A DNA stretch of 64,000 nt from Coprococcus sp. GTDB taxonomy: Bacteria; Bacillota; Clostridia; Lachnospirales; Lachnospiraceae. The stretch is taken from assembly GCA_017935345.1 (NCBI GenBank), contig JAGBHU010000053.1, positions 1 through 64,000 on the forward strand, in the 5' to 3' direction. Made by a program: the position numbers and the translations under genes. Shown one piece after another: positions 24,901 to 33,071 of the stretch. The notes below the pieces were generated by a model. The model was given only the letters and a program-made list of their open reading frames with translations, was not told the DNA's origin and searched no databases. The first letter of the stretch is position 1; every line of letters begins with the position of its first letter.

Positions 24901-27528
24901 AAAGTATGTGCCGCCGAAGGCGAGACGACAGCACAGGTTATCGAAAAAGCATTTGAGGCAGAGAAAATTGAATTTTCTCTTGTTTCATCATCATACGGAA
25001 GCTATGTGGAAAGTATAAACGGCCTGACAGCTTCTGCAGGCGGCGGATATTCAGGCTGGTACATGAGCTATAATAATGACGATTACGCAAACCGGGGAAT
25101 GGATGATATTGATTTGAAAGATGGAGATGTAATCCGATTTGATTATAGTGTCAATGCGGATATGACTATAGATGATATCGGTAACGGTTCTTATGGACTT
25201 CCTATCTTTACAAGTCTTACGGTACGTGCAGATGATGTAGCTGCCGATACCGTGAATATGTCGAAAGATGTTGTTACTGATGAAAATTGGAATCAGACAA
25301 TAACGTATTATATTGACGGTAAAAAGACTGAGGCAGCAGGAACAGAGGAAGAGCCGTTTGAAGTTACATTTACGCTGCCGTATGATACGGATATAACAGA
25401 GCTGGATGTGGACTATACGTATAGTCTTGACGGTCATTATGCAGTGGTGGATGGAATTTTGCCGACGATGGATTTGAGTGACGGTGCCGATTTCAGTATA
25501 TCTACGTTAGGTGGAAAATATACCGCATATTATCATGCAAATGTAATTATCGCAGCACCAAACGACAGCTCAGATCATTATAAGAATATACAGGACAATG
25601 CAGCAGACTATATTCATAATATCGTAACAGAGCCGACAGTAGGTTCAACAGGCGGCGAATGGGCTGTAATCGGTCTTTCACGTTCAGGTTTTGAAGATGT
25701 TAAATGGTATTATGACTATTACAAAAATGTGGAGAAGTTTGTAACGGAAAGGGGAAGTGCAAAGCTTTCCGGTTCAAAGAGTACAGACAATTCCAGAGTC
25801 ATTTTAGGACTTACGGCAATCGGTGCTGACCCTGCAAATGTGGCAGGTTACAATCTGCTTGAGCCGCTTGCGGATATGGACTATGTTGTAAGACAGGGGA
25901 TAAACGGTGCAATATTTGCATTGATTGCATTTGACTCAGGGAAATACGATATTCCGGAGATTACCGACGCTGAACTGACACAGACAACAAGGGAAGGACT
26001 GATAGAATACATCGTAAGCCGTGAGCTTGCAAATGGCGGCTGGAGCTTAAAGGATGAGATGGATGTTGATATAACAGCTATGGCAATGCAGGCGCTGGCA
26101 CCATATTATGGCAGTAATGCAGAGGTAAAAGCGGCTGTAGACAGAGCACTTGCGGTACTTTCTTCCGGTCAGAATCCGGATGGAACATTTATGTACAGAC
26201 AGGGTACTGAGCAGAAGCTTGAGAGCAATTGTGAGAGTACGGCACAGGTTGTTACAGCACTATGTGCACTTGGCATTCATCCGGATACAGATACCAGATT
26301 TATCAAGTATGGTAATTCCGCATTGGATGCATTGCTTTCATTTTATGATGAAGAAACACATTCATTCCGTCATACAACACAGCCTGACGGAATGGCTACA
26401 GAGCAGGCTGTATATGCTCTTGCTGCTTATAGCAGATTTGCAGAGGGTAAGAGCAGTCTTTATGATATGAGTGATGCAGCGGTTATCTATACAGGAACTG
26501 TCGATGATTTTGTTGTAACACTTCAGGAGACGGAAGTATGCTATGACGGTAAGGCAAAGATGCCGAAGGTTACGGTAACAAACGGAAAACGAACGCTTGT
26601 GGAAAATGAAGATTATACCGTAACCTATACCGATAACAGGGAAATTGGTGTGGCAAACGTGACGATTATCGGTAAGGGTGCATTTTCAGGAAGCTTATCA
26701 GAAACGTTTATCATTAATCCGTCTGCACCGAAGTGTGTAGCAGCTTCAAATGAGACCGATGCGATTAAGCTTACATGGAACAGGACAGATAATGTTACAG
26801 GCTATGAGATTTATAAAAGGACAGGGAACGGCAAGAAGGTTCTGGTAGAAACCATTGGAAGTAATACAGTTACCGAATATGTTGATTATGACGTCAAGGC
26901 TGGTGAGCGTTACACCTATGAGGTGGATTGCTATAAGGATTCTTTTACAGGCAAGGCATCCAAAGCCGTAACAATCGTCAGACTTGCAGAGACGGCTGTT
27001 CAGACGAAGATTGTAAAAAATGGTGTGAAACTGACATGGAAGAAGGAAACGGGCGCTACAGGTTATAAGGTTCTGAGAAAAGCAGGCTCGGCAAAGAAGT
27101 GGAGTACCATTGCAACGATTTCAAAGAACGGCACCGTTCAGTATACGGATAAGAAAGCCAAAAACGGAGTAAAATATACCTATGCCGTACAGGCAATTTC
27201 CGGTAATAGTGTAAGCAGCTACAAGACTACCGATACATATTATGTAGGAAAAGGTGCTGTATCCGATGTGAGGCGTTCCGGTAAAGCTGTGAAAATAACA
27301 TGGAAAAAGAACAATAAGGCTTCAGGTTATCAGGTACAGTATGCAACGAAGACTTCCTTTAAGAATGCAAAGACGCTGACATATAAGGGCAGGAATATAA
27401 AATCTGCAAAGATAAAAAATATAAAGAAGTATCGGTATATCAGGGTAAGAAGCTATAAAAAGTCAGGCAGTAAGGTGTATTACGGTGCATGGAGTACAGC
27501 GAAAAAGGTTCCTGCTGCAAAGAAGTAA
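21928..27528 (+). CDS. Giant secreted transcobalamin-like corrinoid-binding protein (inferred)
   Basis: 1866 residues from the ATG at 21928, selected for AAGGAG and for giving a clean signal peptide (MKKRLIALCMAMCMIA, cut near TASA). Domains: DUF4430/transcobalamin-C-like at ~37-200 (ends DNGDVVRLQFTVYGYG), a long beta-rich middle, a second DUF4430 at ~990-1076 (GGGYSGWYMSYNND, DGDVIRFDY), an alpha/alpha toroid of prenyltransferase/terpenoid-cyclase type at ~1221-1511 (WAVIGLSRSG, NGGWSLKDEMDVDITAMAMQ, NPDGTFMYRQG, STAQVVTALCALG), a YDG-type domain (~1537-1600) and three FN3-like domains to the end. The DUF4430 plus toroid pairing is that of animal intrinsic factor and transcobalamin. With the riboswitch, a role in catching B12 or corrinoids outside the cell is inferred. 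No sortase anchor is seen. Confidence 0.8.
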   Translation: MKKRLIALCMAMCMIATLIFPNAGISYSSAGTASAAEDYDGYVYFTVEKSTVGQGLVAEPVKVGYYNGDNLASITERVLEGKTTYNGTIEDGYYLTHVEDGGESDGWTTAAIPEQILAKLTENGNTVGKRAEKNKLGEFDYSSQAGWMFAINDKGINAGASSYYSKASGKSDAYTFDNGDVVRLQFTVYGYGQDINACWDGNTLIDLPPKDNLIQAAADYKGEKADAVYKKAIEVISDWDATANEIAAAYAGLTGNTATPTETTEITEEPDPVQEPVDVTITMNTISTTMTLTDEKGNQVETGTPVSRKYTMSIAPGKYVLTAYGTDGVTVNGTIGLTVAEGDSQSFSVLTQTIYCSTKDWECEKDYRFDNLKVRAKSGEERENITLGQHTTNAARKTFLTFSGDSYSVQFTPIGDKADTYVQLYREGTVTFNSTIAIAATQKAGFTVTIPYADANGDSVNDYELEVGTLSTYFIYRYLEPSASTVDAAAAQETFSYTGALNTTYFYRVSNPYNADAVTYGNYTKITNAAEIEVTKDDLCVDVTDGTDYNKDTVIRDFSMNTYDVADIYLNANEKGCVNLAQGDTYTLYPLRNWLAIEGISNGQVIEPDFHYTVLDENGNVSDSVVTVTEDQSYTTSRHSAKIEAKTTGMAIILVTYDAMINDVGMGKTASADKKLYSAIWPENTGVIVVNVGNGAAFETGMKLNEGKNNKINEKTGKEVTTKLAGDYIDAECDVLYYAGNAGAKYTFTPASGVKAQLAVPTVSGNAVGYNGFSDKGVTYNNDGSITLTGLKEGSNIVRLTLGSEVTYQVIRAKQANYKVTAVDADGNKISSDSIKPGDTVTITFDRLYHPANKMSGYYNFSAMVQYDANDGTKVKGKSNQYNFASTAACQQLTFTIPADYEGERYTLSNGVLTTGGFGSPIGDHRFVTYEFGKPANFTASQIPAVMGALPDVSIDIQNLGEKRITVQAYDYTAVAKNIEGASKTGEILETKVCAAEGETTAQVIEKAFEAEKIEFSLVSSSYGSYVESINGLTASAGGGYSGWYMSYNNDDYANRGMDDIDLKDGDVIRFDYSVNADMTIDDIGNGSYGLPIFTSLTVRADDVAADTVNMSKDVVTDENWNQTITYYIDGKKTEAAGTEEEPFEVTFTLPYDTDITELDVDYTYSLDGHYAVVDGILPTMDLSDGADFSISTLGGKYTAYYHANVIIAAPNDSSDHYKNIQDNAADYIHNIVTEPTVGSTGGEWAVIGLSRSGFEDVKWYYDYYKNVEKFVTERGSAKLSGSKSTDNSRVILGLTAIGADPANVAGYNLLEPLADMDYVVRQGINGAIFALIAFDSGKYDIPEITDAELTQTTREGLIEYIVSRELANGGWSLKDEMDVDITAMAMQALAPYYGSNAEVKAAVDRALAVLSSGQNPDGTFMYRQGTEQKLESNCESTAQVVTALCALGIHPDTDTRFIKYGNSALDALLSFYDEETHSFRHTTQPDGMATEQAVYALAAYSRFAEGKSSLYDMSDAAVIYTGTVDDFVVTLQETEVCYDGKAKMPKVTVTNGKRTLVENEDYTVTYTDNREIGVANVTIIGKGAFSGSLSETFIINPSAPKCVAASNETDAIKLTWNRTDNVTGYEIYKRTGNGKKVLVETIGSNTVTEYVDYDVKAGERYTYEVDCYKDSFTGKASKAVTIVRLAETAVQTKIVKNGVKLTWKKETGATGYKVLRKAGSAKKWSTIATISKNGTVQYTDKKAKNGVKYTYAVQAISGNSVSSYKTTDTYYVGKGAVSDVRRSGKAVKITWKKNNKASGYQVQYATKTSFKNAKTLTYKGRNIKSAKIKNIKKYRYIRVRSYKKSGSKVYYGAWSTAKKVPAAKK

Positions 27529-27543
27529 TATAGGATTGATAAT

Positions 27544-28647
27544 ATGAAATATATAAAGAATAACCGGAAAAAGTTAACAGGAATTCTGGTGGTTATCGCC
27601 GTACTGGTATTTGCATACTGGTACGGTGGAAACGCACCGGGAACAAAGGGATTTTGGCCTGAGGAAAAAGCCAATCTTTCCACGGAGCAGTCTTCTGAAG
27701 GGACTACAGGGGTTTTGGATGAAACGGTCGATGAGGAGAAGGCTTCAAAGTCTGATAATAACGAAGAAACGAAGCAGGATATGTCCGATGATGCGGATCA
27801 TTCGAATCATTCGAATCATGTCAGCACATCAGGTATTGGGGATACCTCTTATAAACAGGAAACTGTCGATGTGTCCGAAAATGACAGCAGTTATGACAGC
27901 AATGCTGCTATCGATAATAATGCTACTGAAACGGATACTGACGGAAACGGGGAAACGGATTCATCAGAAGAAGGTGAAAAAACTGATGGAAATTCATCTG
28001 ATGGCGATAATACAGGTGACAATCAGTCAGGTCATTCATCTGATGACGGAAACGGCGGTAATGATAAATCGAACCGTAATCAGGGTAATGAAGGCGGAAA
28101 CCGTACAGAAAATAATAATTCCGGTGGTAACGGCTCAGAAAACGGTAAAGCGGAAGACAAATCGGATAACCCTGACGGGCATCGGAATCAATCGGATACA
28201 AGCAGCGAAAATACTACGGAGGCAGAGGAAGATAAGCCTTCATCGTATCAGAAATGCACGATATCCATAGCCTGTAATACAATACTGAACAATATGTCCA
28301 TGTTGGATAAATCAAAACGCTCGATTGTTCCTGCTGACGGATGGATACTGAAGACGGTTACCGTTGAATTTACGACGGGCGAGACTGTTTTTGAAGTCCT
28401 TGAAAGGGTTACCAAGAAATATGGCATACAGCTGGAATATTCCTATACGCCTCTGTATGGCAGCTATTATATAGAGGGAATTTATAATCTCTATGAGTTT
28501 GACTGTGGAAATCTGTCAGGCTGGATGTATTCGGTAAATGGCTCATTTCCGAATTTTGGTTGTTCAAAGTATGTATTAAAAGACGGAGATGTGATAGAAT
28601 GGGTATACACCTGCGATTTAGGGGCAGATGTAGGAAATCCGTACTAA
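27544..28647 (+). CDS. Membrane-tethered DUF4430 (transcobalamin-C-like) protein
   Basis: 367 residues. One N-terminal membrane segment (~12-27; TGILVVIAVLVFAYWYGG) is followed by about 200 residues of Ser/Asn/Asp/Gly/Glu-rich low-complexity spacer with a His-containing stretch (DADHSNHSNHV), then a single DUF4430 domain at ~255-360 (TGETVFEVLERVTKK, GNLSGWMYSVNG, LKDGDVIEWVYTCD). The spacer would lift the domain through the cell wall. Only 15 bases separate it from the giant protein, so they are co-expressed. I infer it hands a corrinoid from the surface protein to the ECF importer, as a substrate-binding lipoprotein would, though no lipobox is present. The ribosome site is weak (AGGATTGAT). 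Confidence 0.8.
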   Translation: MKYIKNNRKKLTGILVVIAVLVFAYWYGGNAPGTKGFWPEEKANLSTEQSSEGTTGVLDETVDEEKASKSDNNEETKQDMSDDADHSNHSNHVSTSGIGDTSYKQETVDVSENDSSYDSNAAIDNNATETDTDGNGETDSSEEGEKTDGNSSDGDNTGDNQSGHSSDDGNGGNDKSNRNQGNEGGNRTENNNSGGNGSENGKAEDKSDNPDGHRNQSDTSSENTTEAEEDKPSSYQKCTISIACNTILNNMSMLDKSKRSIVPADGWILKTVTVEFTTGETVFEVLERVTKKYGIQLEYSYTPLYGSYYIEGIYNLYEFDCGNLSGWMYSVNGSFPNFGCSKYVLKDGDVIEWVYTCDLGADVGNPY

Positions 28648-28654
28648 GAAATGT

Positions 28655-28735
28655 AAATACAGGTGGAATCAATCCGTCTTGTGAAATACAAATGCAGATG
28701 GAATCAATCCATCTTACGAAATACAAATGGAGATA
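28655..28735 (+). repeat. Tandem imperfect repeat with small hairpins
   Basis: Two units, 28655-28683 (29 bases) and 28684-28718 (35), plus a partial third from 28719, each starting AAATACA. Each full unit folds as GATGGA-ATCAA-TCCATC or its G-U variant. The third copy provides the GGAG ribosome site of ecfT. Confidence 0.7.
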
Positions 28736-28741
28736 GATGAT

Positions 28742-29638
28742 ATGTGTAATAAAGTAAATGATACATTTGCATCATACCATCCGCTGGTTAACATTATTTA
28801 TTTCATATGTGTTATAGGATTTGCCACGGCATTTACCAATCCGGTATGCCTTGGCATATCTTTTATAGGGGCATTTATTTATTCTGTTTGCTTAAGAGGT
28901 CGTGAGGGTATCAGAAAAAATTTAATATATATGCTGCCGCTTATTTTATTTACGGCAGTTTTGAATCCTGCGTTCAGCCATCAGGGCGTAACGATTCTTG
29001 CATATCTGCCATCAGGTAATCCGCTGACACTGGAGTCCATTCTGTATGGAATATCGGCGGCATTTATGCTTGTTACGGTTATTTGCTGGTTTGTGTGTTT
29101 GAATGAAGTAATTACCTCGGACAAGCTTGTCTATCTGTTTGGCAGACTGGCGCCGTATCTGTCGCTGCTCCTATCAATGACACTTCGTTTCGTACCTGAA
29201 TTTGCAGAACGGTTTGGACAGGTGTACAGAGCACAAAAGGCAGCAGGCTATGTGTGTGGCGGAAAATATTTAAAAAGAACGAGAACGGCACTTCGTGTAT
29301 TTTCCACGGTGGTAACATGGGCGCTGGAAAGAGCCGTTGTAACTGCGGACAGCATGAAGAGCAGGGGCTATGGTTTAAAGGGAAGAAAAGCATATTCCAT
29401 TTATCGATTTAAGAAGAGAGACGGAATATGTATGATATATATATTGCTATGCGCCGGATATGTACTGACAGGAGGCATTGGCGGAGCAATAAGCTTTACT
29501 TATTATCCTGCCGTATCGGGAAATATGGCAGGCACATATACGGTTTCGGTATTTGTGATTTATGGATTACTGGTAATGATACCTGTGATACTTCGGATTT
29601 TAGAACGGCGGAAGTTTACCGCAGTCGACAATAGTTAA
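28742..29638 (+). CDS. ECF transporter T component (EcfT)
   Basis: 298 residues, five to six membrane segments. The start at 28742 is chosen over the ATG 15 bases upstream because GGAG stands nine bases before it. The cytoplasmic coupling helices carry the EcfT signatures: FGQVYRAQKAAGY and ADSMKSRGYGLKGR, the second a clear S-R-G motif that docks into the ATPase grooves. EcfT links the ATPases to the S-component and passes the toppling motion. It lies between the DUF4430 protein and the ATPase-S fusion under the same riboswitch, which marks it as a dedicated (group I-like) rather than shared module. Confidence 0.88.
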   Translation: MCNKVNDTFASYHPLVNIIYFICVIGFATAFTNPVCLGISFIGAFIYSVCLRGREGIRKNLIYMLPLILFTAVLNPAFSHQGVTILAYLPSGNPLTLESILYGISAAFMLVTVICWFVCLNEVITSDKLVYLFGRLAPYLSLLLSMTLRFVPEFAERFGQVYRAQKAAGYVCGGKYLKRTRTALRVFSTVVTWALERAVVTADSMKSRGYGLKGRKAYSIYRFKKRDGICMIYILLCAGYVLTGGIGGAISFTYYPAVSGNMAGTYTVSVFVIYGLLVMIPVILRILERRKFTAVDNS

Positions 29639-29667
29639 AATAATGACATGATACAGGAGTTTAAGAT

Positions 29668-32367
29668 ATGGAGATATTCAGAATAGAAAACTTAAAATTT
29701 GCATATCCGGATATGTCAGATGAAACAGGAATGAAATATCTGCCCGATGCTGTTTCTGATATCAATTTAAGCATAGATCAAGGTGAGTTTATTGTTATTC
29801 TTGGCAGTTCCGGCTGCGGAAAAACGACATTCCTTCGTCAGCTTAAACCAATTATCGCACCGAAGGGAAGGCTTGCGGGAAAAGTACTTTTTAAGGGTGT
29901 TCCGATAAACGATATGACAGACAGACAGCAGGCACAGTCTGTAGGCTTTGTGATGCAGGATGTAGATGCGCAGCTTGTGACGGATAAGGTCTGGCATGAA
30001 CTGGCATTTGGACTTGAGAGTTTGGGCTATGATAACGGAGCCATCAGGCGGAGAGTAGCTGAAATGAGCTCATTTTTCGGATTAGACTCAATCTTTCACA
30101 GTAAGGTAACAGCGCTTTCCGGAGGACAAAAGCAGCTTGTCAATCTGGCTTCCGTTATGGCAGTATCACCTGACGTATTGATACTGGATGAGCCGACAAG
30201 TCAGTTAGACCCCATAGCCGCCAATGAATTTATCAGCAGTCTGGTTAGGATAAACAGGGAGCTTGGAACTACGATTATAATGACGGAGCACAGATTGGAG
30301 GAGGTTCTTTCTGTGTGTACCCGTGCCATATTAATGGAAGACGGGCATATGATTGCCGATGATAAAGTAGCGTGTTTGGCACAGGGTATAAACAGCATGG
30401 AGAATTCCCATACATTTATGACAGCTATGCCGGCAGCAGTTCAGATCTATATGGGACTTTCAGATGAAAAGTGCAGCGGAGATATGCCTGTATCGGTCAA
30501 TGAAGGCAGAAACTGGTTGATGGCATATGACAAAAATCACGATAAAATATGTGAACCGGAAAAGAAGCCACCGATTGTCAATCAAGATAAGACAACCATT
30601 CTGGAGCTTCAGGATATATATTTCAGATATGACAGGGAAGGTCAGGATGTTCTCAGGGGATTGTCGCTTTCTGTTTTTGAAAATGAGATATTGATGATAA
30701 ATGGCAGTAACGGCAGCGGGAAGTCAACACTTCTTTCGATTGTGGCAGGGATAAGAAAACCATATGCAGGAAAGCTTAAGATAGCGAAAGATAAGACCGT
30801 CGGTATGCTGCCACAGGATCCCAAGACATTATTTACGAGAAATACGGTAAGGGGCGAATTGACATTTGCCAAAGGCAGTGAGCAACTAAAAGATATTGTA
30901 GGTCTGTGTCATCTTGAGAAGCTGCTTGACAGACATCCATATGATTTGTCGGGTGGAGAACAGCAGAGACTGGCAATTGCCAGAGTTTTGATGTATGACC
31001 CTGATATTATTATGATGGACGAGCCTACAAAGGGACTTGATAACGGGTTTAAGCAGGAGCTGATTGATATTCTAAGGCGCCTTAAGAAAGCAGGAAAAAC
31101 TGTCATAATAGTCAGTCACGATATAGAATTCTGTGGCATGGCAGGAGAAAGAATTGCATTACTGTTTGACGGGGAATGTGCAGCCGTCAGTGATGTGAGG
31201 GACTATTTTACAGGAAACAGCTTTTATACGACGGCGGCAGCCAGAATTGCAAGAAATATTGTGGATGGTGCCGTTACGGTAGAAGAGATTATAACAGCAT
31301 ATAAAGGAAAACATAGCAGAGAAGAACATAGGGAGGACGATACTGCCAAAAAGATAAATGGAAGTGGATTTGACGATTTGAATATTAAGCTGAAAAAGGA
31401 CAGACAGATAGAAAAATTATCCCTTCCCAGATTCATTGCAATCATCGTTTCATCAATTTTAATTATTTATTGTTTTATAAAGACGGTATCCCAGTCAGGG
31501 CTGAATAAGCTGATAAAGGGTATGGCGGTAACGAAGGAAGGTATCGGGTATATGATTTTATATGCGGTATTTATATGCGCTATTATTTGCCTGCTTCTAG
31601 CACTTAAGCCATTGGGAAAACAGGCTGATGAAGCCATAGAGCTTCATGCAAAGGGTCGAGGATTGACGAAGGGTACAATCGTTACCATTTGTACAGTTTT
31701 AATAGTAATTCCATTTACCATATGGTTTGGATATGATAAGCTACAGGATAGGAAGTATTATTTTATATCGTTATTGGTACTGATAGAAGCAATGATTCCC
31801 TTTTTTGCTGCATTTGAAAACAGAAAACCAAAAGTAAGGGAGCTTGTGACCATAGCCGTTTTGTGTACGCTGGCTGTGGCAGGAAGAGCGGCATTTTTTA
31901 TGCTTCCGAATTTCAGCCCTGTTATGGCACTTGTAATGATCGCAGGGGTAGCCTTTGGGGCAGAGACGGGATTTGTGACAGGTGCGGTTACCATGCTTGT
32001 TTCCAATATGATGTTTGGACAAGGTCCGTGGACACCGTGGCAAATGTTTTCTCTTGGATTTGTAGGATTTCTGGCAGGCCTGATATTTTCACATAAGGGC
32101 GTCAGAACAAGGCTGCTTACGAAGCTGGGACTTTGCATATTCGGCGGACTTGCCTGTATTGTAATCTACGGAGGGATTATGAATCCTGCATCGGTTATTA
32201 TGTGGCAGCGGGTGGTGAATATGAAAATGATTCTTGCAGCATATGTAACGGGCTTCCCGTTTGATGTGGTTCAAGCGACGGCAACAGTAATATTTTTGTG
32301 GATTGCCGCCCGTCCGTTCTTAGAAAAGCTTGACAGAATAAGAATAAAATATGGGATACTTCTATAA
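29668..32367 (+). CDS. EcfA-EcfA'-S component fusion, predicted corrinoid importer
   Basis: 899 residues in one frame. ATPase 1: Walker A GSSGCGKT (46-53), signature LSGGQ (150-154), Walker B VLILDEP. ATPase 2: Walker A GSNGSGKS (346-353), signature LSGGE (427-431), Walker B IIMMDEP. After a linker at ~530-585 comes a membrane part with about nine helices. Its last six, from ~720, read as an ECF S-component (AVAGRAAFFMLPNFSPV, AGVAFGAETGF, GQGPWTPWQM). S-components bind the vitamin; this type is the one I associate with CbrT-like cobalamin importers. Fusing both ATPases with the substrate subunit in one chain fixes stoichiometry. Starts at an ATG after CAGGAG, 29 bases downstream of ecfT. Confidence 0.87.
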   Translation: MEIFRIENLKFAYPDMSDETGMKYLPDAVSDINLSIDQGEFIVILGSSGCGKTTFLRQLKPIIAPKGRLAGKVLFKGVPINDMTDRQQAQSVGFVMQDVDAQLVTDKVWHELAFGLESLGYDNGAIRRRVAEMSSFFGLDSIFHSKVTALSGGQKQLVNLASVMAVSPDVLILDEPTSQLDPIAANEFISSLVRINRELGTTIIMTEHRLEEVLSVCTRAILMEDGHMIADDKVACLAQGINSMENSHTFMTAMPAAVQIYMGLSDEKCSGDMPVSVNEGRNWLMAYDKNHDKICEPEKKPPIVNQDKTTILELQDIYFRYDREGQDVLRGLSLSVFENEILMINGSNGSGKSTLLSIVAGIRKPYAGKLKIAKDKTVGMLPQDPKTLFTRNTVRGELTFAKGSEQLKDIVGLCHLEKLLDRHPYDLSGGEQQRLAIARVLMYDPDIIMMDEPTKGLDNGFKQELIDILRRLKKAGKTVIIVSHDIEFCGMAGERIALLFDGECAAVSDVRDYFTGNSFYTTAAARIARNIVDGAVTVEEIITAYKGKHSREEHREDDTAKKINGSGFDDLNIKLKKDRQIEKLSLPRFIAIIVSSILIIYCFIKTVSQSGLNKLIKGMAVTKEGIGYMILYAVFICAIICLLLALKPLGKQADEAIELHAKGRGLTKGTIVTICTVLIVIPFTIWFGYDKLQDRKYYFISLLVLIEAMIPFFAAFENRKPKVRELVTIAVLCTLAVAGRAAFFMLPNFSPVMALVMIAGVAFGAETGFVTGAVTMLVSNMMFGQGPWTPWQMFSLGFVGFLAGLIFSHKGVRTRLLTKLGLCIFGGLACIVIYGGIMNPASVIMWQRVVNMKMILAAYVTGFPFDVVQATATVIFLWIAARPFLEKLDRIRIKYGILL

Positions 32368-32381
32368 TGTGAGGAATTGTT

Positions 32382-33053
32382 ATGATAAGAAAATGTAGTC
32401 TTGAGGAAATTTCAGACGGAAGGTTATATGATACAAATGATATGGTCAAGGCTTATTGCAATGAGTGTAAGGGCTGCCATGCCTGCTGTGAGGGGATGGG
32501 AAATTCCATTATTCTTGACCCGATTGATGTAATGAGACTGACATCGCATCTTGGTAAAAGCTTTGAAGAGCTGCTGACCGATGAAATAGAGCTGAATGTG
32601 GTGGACGGCTTAGTCCTGCCGAATATAAAGATGAAAAAGAATGTATGTCCTTTTTTAAATGCCGAAGGACGTTGCAGTATCCATGAAGCCAGACCGGGAT
32701 TTTGCAGATTGTTTCCGCTTGGCAGGTATTATGAGAATGGAGGCTTTCAATATTTCCTTCAAATTCATGAGTGTAAACGTGCAGGAAAGACAAAGGTTAA
32801 GGTATCAAAATGGATTGATACACCTGATATACCAAGATATACGAAATACATAAATGACTGGCATAATTTTCAGAAGGAAATGCAGGAACTTTTGAAGAAA
32901 AAGCTGCTTGAGGAAAAAGAAGAGGAAGCCAGAAATCTGACCATTCTTGTGCTGAATGTATTGTTTATGGGAATTTATGATGACAAGACAGATTTCTATC
33001 AGCAGTTTGACAGCAGACTTGCAAAGCTTAGGGAATTGATAGCAGTCAAATAA
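32382..33053 (+). CDS. YkgJ-family cysteine-cluster protein
   Basis: 223 residues. The N-terminal half has the metal-chelating cysteine set of the YkgJ/UPF0153 family: CNECKGCHACCEGMG, then CPFLNAEGRCSIHEARPGFCRLFP, and a later HECK. Such proteins bind zinc or an iron-sulfur cluster; their reaction is not established. The C-terminal half is a charged helical region (~155-223). It begins 14 bases after the ECF fusion, with GTGAGGAATTG as ribosome site, and hydE follows 18 bases after it, so a link to metal cofactor handling is plausible. Function unknown. Confidence 0.82.
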   Translation: MIRKCSLEEISDGRLYDTNDMVKAYCNECKGCHACCEGMGNSIILDPIDVMRLTSHLGKSFEELLTDEIELNVVDGLVLPNIKMKKNVCPFLNAEGRCSIHEARPGFCRLFPLGRYYENGGFQYFLQIHECKRAGKTKVKVSKWIDTPDIPRYTKYINDWHNFQKEMQELLKKKLLEEKEEEARNLTILVLNVLFMGIYDDKTDFYQQFDSRLAKLRELIAVK

Positions 33054-33071
33054 TATCAAATAGGAGAGATT

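Noticed and set aside
27611..28270. 219-codon frame overlapping the tethered DUF4430 protein
   Set aside because: Produced by the low-complexity Ser/Asn/Asp spacer read in another frame; no ribosome site or domain.
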